Source: an uncultured Prevotella sp. (GTDB taxonomy: Bacteria; Bacteroidota; Bacteroidia; Bacteroidales; Bacteroidaceae). From it: a DNA stretch of 8,387 bases. The first letter of the stretch is position 1, and each line of letters begins with the position of its first letter. Made by a program: the position numbers and the translations under genes. The notes beneath the pieces were generated by a model. The model did no database searches. It had not been told where the DNA came from and worked only from the letters and a program-made list of their open reading frames with translations. The stretch lies in the NCBI GenBank assembly GCA_900762125.1, contig CAAFFL010000021.1, positions 1 to 8,387 of the forward strand. The letters are read 5' to 3'. This document shows positions 7,401 to 8,387 of this stretch, piece by piece.

Positions 7401-8358
7401 GAGAAGCGGTGGAGTTGCCACGCACCTTGATTTGCAGAAAGTCGGAGGTCTCTTCAAACGGCGTGAGCGTGCCATTGGCATCCACCACCTTGATGGATGT
7501 CTTGTGATAGAGCGCCTCACCCGTCTTGCGGTCCTTCACCAGGTCGTTGTCGAGATCGTTGACGTCGGGAATAGTCAGATAGATGGTCGGCACATCGGTG
7601 AGTTGCTCCTGATTGGAAATCTTTGCTTTGGTCGCATCATCCAAGTTTGCGTTCTTATTGCTGGTAGTGCCGCCGCCACCGGAGTTACCACCGCTGGAGA
7701 TCTCCTTCCCATCAATGACGAGTGACAACGTCTGGTTGTTGGCGCCATAGAATGAAGCGTTCACGCCCGGGTAGCCATTCTCCTGCCATGCTGCCGTACG
7801 AACGTTGCCCAGCGTACCGTCTGCATTAATGGCATAGGCAGTGATGGCCTGGTCGCTATTGCTATCGTAAACCTGATATTGGTATTTGCGAAAGAAGAAT
7901 CCACGTAACTCCAAATTATCGTTGATAGTTGTCTTGACGAAGCCGTCAGTTAAGACACTAGCTGCGGCAAATGTGACACCATTGAACACCGGGTTCACCA
8001 CAGTGGAAGCCACCTTCAGCAGATACGGCTTGCCAGCTTCTGCTGCGGTCACTTTCGTATAGCTGAGCTTTCCGTCGGCATAGCTCTGGTATTCCTCCAA
8101 CGTCCAGACGTCGGTGCCGAGCGTGGCATCGAGCTGTTCTTTCGTTGCAGAGAAGGGGAAGCAGACACCCGTCCACTCGCCAGCAGTGAAAGTTCGATTG
8201 GATAATGTGACGTTGCAGTTTTGCCCAGCATATTGCATATAGCTACTGGCTTGGCCACTGATCACGTCAAACGTCACATCGGTCTGTGCGCTCACCGACA
8301 ATGTGGCGATGAGTGTCAGGCAGAATAAGACTTTTCTCAGATGTAAAGGTTTAAGCAT
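4477..8358 (-). CDS. Secreted double CotH kinase-like protein with duplicated flanking domains
   Basis: The 1293 residues begin with a signal peptide (LRKVLFCLTLIATLSVSA, cleavage near A24/Q25). Next come beta-rich domain A (~48-217), a Gly/Ser linker (221-236), CotH copy 1 (~256-655), CotH copy 2 (~674-1055), domain A' (~1086-1240) and a Prevotella-type tail (1266-1293) that may act in sorting or anchoring. CotH proteins are atypical kinases known from Bacillus spore coats; Bacteroidetes secrete many of unknown role. Copy 1 shows RGNST (313-317), YRLKF (325-329), RSLIRNAVTYHLG (356-368), FVDLVINGDYRGCYQ (381-395), GDYDG (500-504) and WDKDLAYG (525-532). Copy 2 shows YRIKF (730-734), PSLVRNALTKELG (758-770) and FVDLYLNDTYLGTYQ (783-797). 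However, it has GDYKQ (901-905) and WGNEEAYG (927-934), losing the metal-binding acids. The substrate is unknown. The start sits correctly before the signal peptide; the promoter lies beyond the window edge. Confidence 0.88.
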   Translation of the reverse strand: MLKPLHLRKVLFCLTLIATLSVSAQTDVTFDVISGQASSYMQYAGQNCNVTLSNRTFTAGEWTGVCFPFSATKEQLDATLGTDVWTLEEYQSYADGKLSYTKVTAAEAGKPYLLKVASTVVNPVFNGVTFAAASVLTDGFVKTTINDNLELRGFFFRKYQYQVYDSNSDQAITAYAINADGTLGNVRTAAWQENGYPGVNASFYGANNQTLSLVIDGKEISSGGNSGGGGTTSNKNANLDDATKAKISNQEQLTDVPTIYLTIPDVNDLDNDLVKDRKTGEALYHKTSIKVVDANGTLTPFEETSDFLQIKVRGNSTASPSKRAYRLKFAKKHKHDLLGAGYTKRNWTLLANVFDRSLIRNAVTYHLGKAIGMPFNPGYQFVDLVINGDYRGCYQISDQVEADADRVNVNEDTGWMFEFQGRQDMLDKPSITNGYMVSIKNPDTDDYTNAQKDSLKTEMKTWLDSWNASFNNYTGAGYKWREYNNEESIAKFYIDTNITGDYDGMMTIKAYRGDADKLLYWGPIWDKDLAYGNCTYDPADKMVENVENGLLRSLFINTLNKDGQFVARMKTMMDKLTSAGLYDNLCANIDELGQKTAKTWALNFTRWKIEDVIPGGIDKINPAHGYTTQAQYLQQLKDYLKDRINFVKTSIETEWTELGSPTYTEPRAQKNASVPTIYIDAPTIGHEWATATKMQVLDKDNLLKLGTDFTNAAFSIQYQGTGIAGKKNSYRIKFNNKQAVFGGAKYKQWVLLSNTKDPSLVRNALTKELGDGLNMAFTPRYQFVDLYLNDTYLGTYQVTDRVKAEEGRALVTGGNKDNDWLLELDDKDEVDASDLYVAGDDSHPYINIKNPDSDDLAAAGTADATKAIIGDWFNSTFWTDVENNVDQTSFINWYIASEVLGDYKQFSSIYTYKSNVAGGKLFFGPLWGNEEAYGNNDKHPLDMTDLTTTGSYKGLLSTFADNGVWKQKLQELWKQDWFKKGVNDRWTAIHETLLSTLQSKLNDLKTAVSETQADNFAAATDEGSGWSRTSTEDAEIQKISDYFKDRFAYLTAKFADMAAGKAVDYIFDPSLSLADSKLMDHNNTNVNITIKGRTLHGGVWNTLCLPFNVSEEEMKTAIGGDYELQEHTATDGDVMKFTASSSKQVKHGVPYIIKPTVDSPELKFSNVTISYKEGGKDQTVSFDNNAHQFKANINHVDLATDGTNLFLGRDNKLFIATTSNYSHDGTRCYFIVEKPAAAKARVSIEGDPSTTTISQIRGAVIAAPDAIYNLAGQRISRPVKGVYIKGGKKYIVK

Positions 8359-8387
8359 ATATATTACAGTTAGTTTCAGAAGATAAA

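Noticed and set aside
5194..7593. Tandem CotH domains considered as a possible DNA repeat or assembly duplication
   Set aside because: The two halves are related only at protein motif level, with diverged sequence and different loops, so this is an old domain duplication and not a recent or artefactual repeat.

Overview
The window looks like a chromosomal segment from a Bacteroidales bacterium, most likely the Prevotella group. Four observations support this. A TACCTTTG element (the Bacteroidetes -7 promoter form TAnnTTTG) precedes the permease gene. Gene starts lack clear Shine-Dalgarno sequences. BspA-type leucine-rich repeats are present. The large secreted protein ends in a Prevotella-style tail (IYNLAGQR...KGVYI..GKK.IVK). 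Coding DNA is fairly GC-rich and intergenic DNA is AT-rich. I see no tRNA, rRNA, insertion sequence or CRISPR array. The genus is an inference.

Left part, plus strand (1-4072). The window opens in the 3' end of a gene that is probably a phosphate transporter with a PhoU-like cytoplasmic tail. A 213-bp intergenic stretch follows and can fold into a long nested hairpin. Next is a chimeric gene (485-1891): a BspA-type leucine-rich-repeat domain joined in frame to the last ~280 residues of polyphosphate kinase 1 (PPK1). The kinase part keeps both conserved histidines and the C2 domain but lacks the N domain, the head domain and the first half of C1. Its stop overlaps the start of an exopolyphosphatase gene (ATGA), so a polyphosphate-synthesis remnant and a polyphosphate-degradation gene remain translationally coupled. 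A separate promoter then drives a uracil/xanthine-type (NCS2) permease. This block reads as a phosphate/polyphosphate locus in which the kinase gene has been rebuilt by fusion, followed by an independent nucleobase transporter.

Middle (4073-4225). A perfect 9-bp stem with T-runs on both sides serves as a bidirectional terminator between the convergent transcription units.

Right part, minus strand (8358-4226). One large secreted protein of 1293 residues has a signal peptide, a beta-rich domain, two tandem CotH kinase-like domains, a second copy of the beta-rich domain and a Prevotella C-terminal tail. The first CotH copy keeps the WDxD metal-binding signature. The second has lost it (WGNE), so the protein looks like an active-like domain joined to a pseudokinase-like domain. 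A small, unrecognised acidic protein gene follows it in the same direction.

The strongest candidates for something undescribed are the leucine-rich-repeat/PPK1 chimera and the symmetrical double-CotH protein with one degenerate copy. Assembly error has to be excluded for the chimera.
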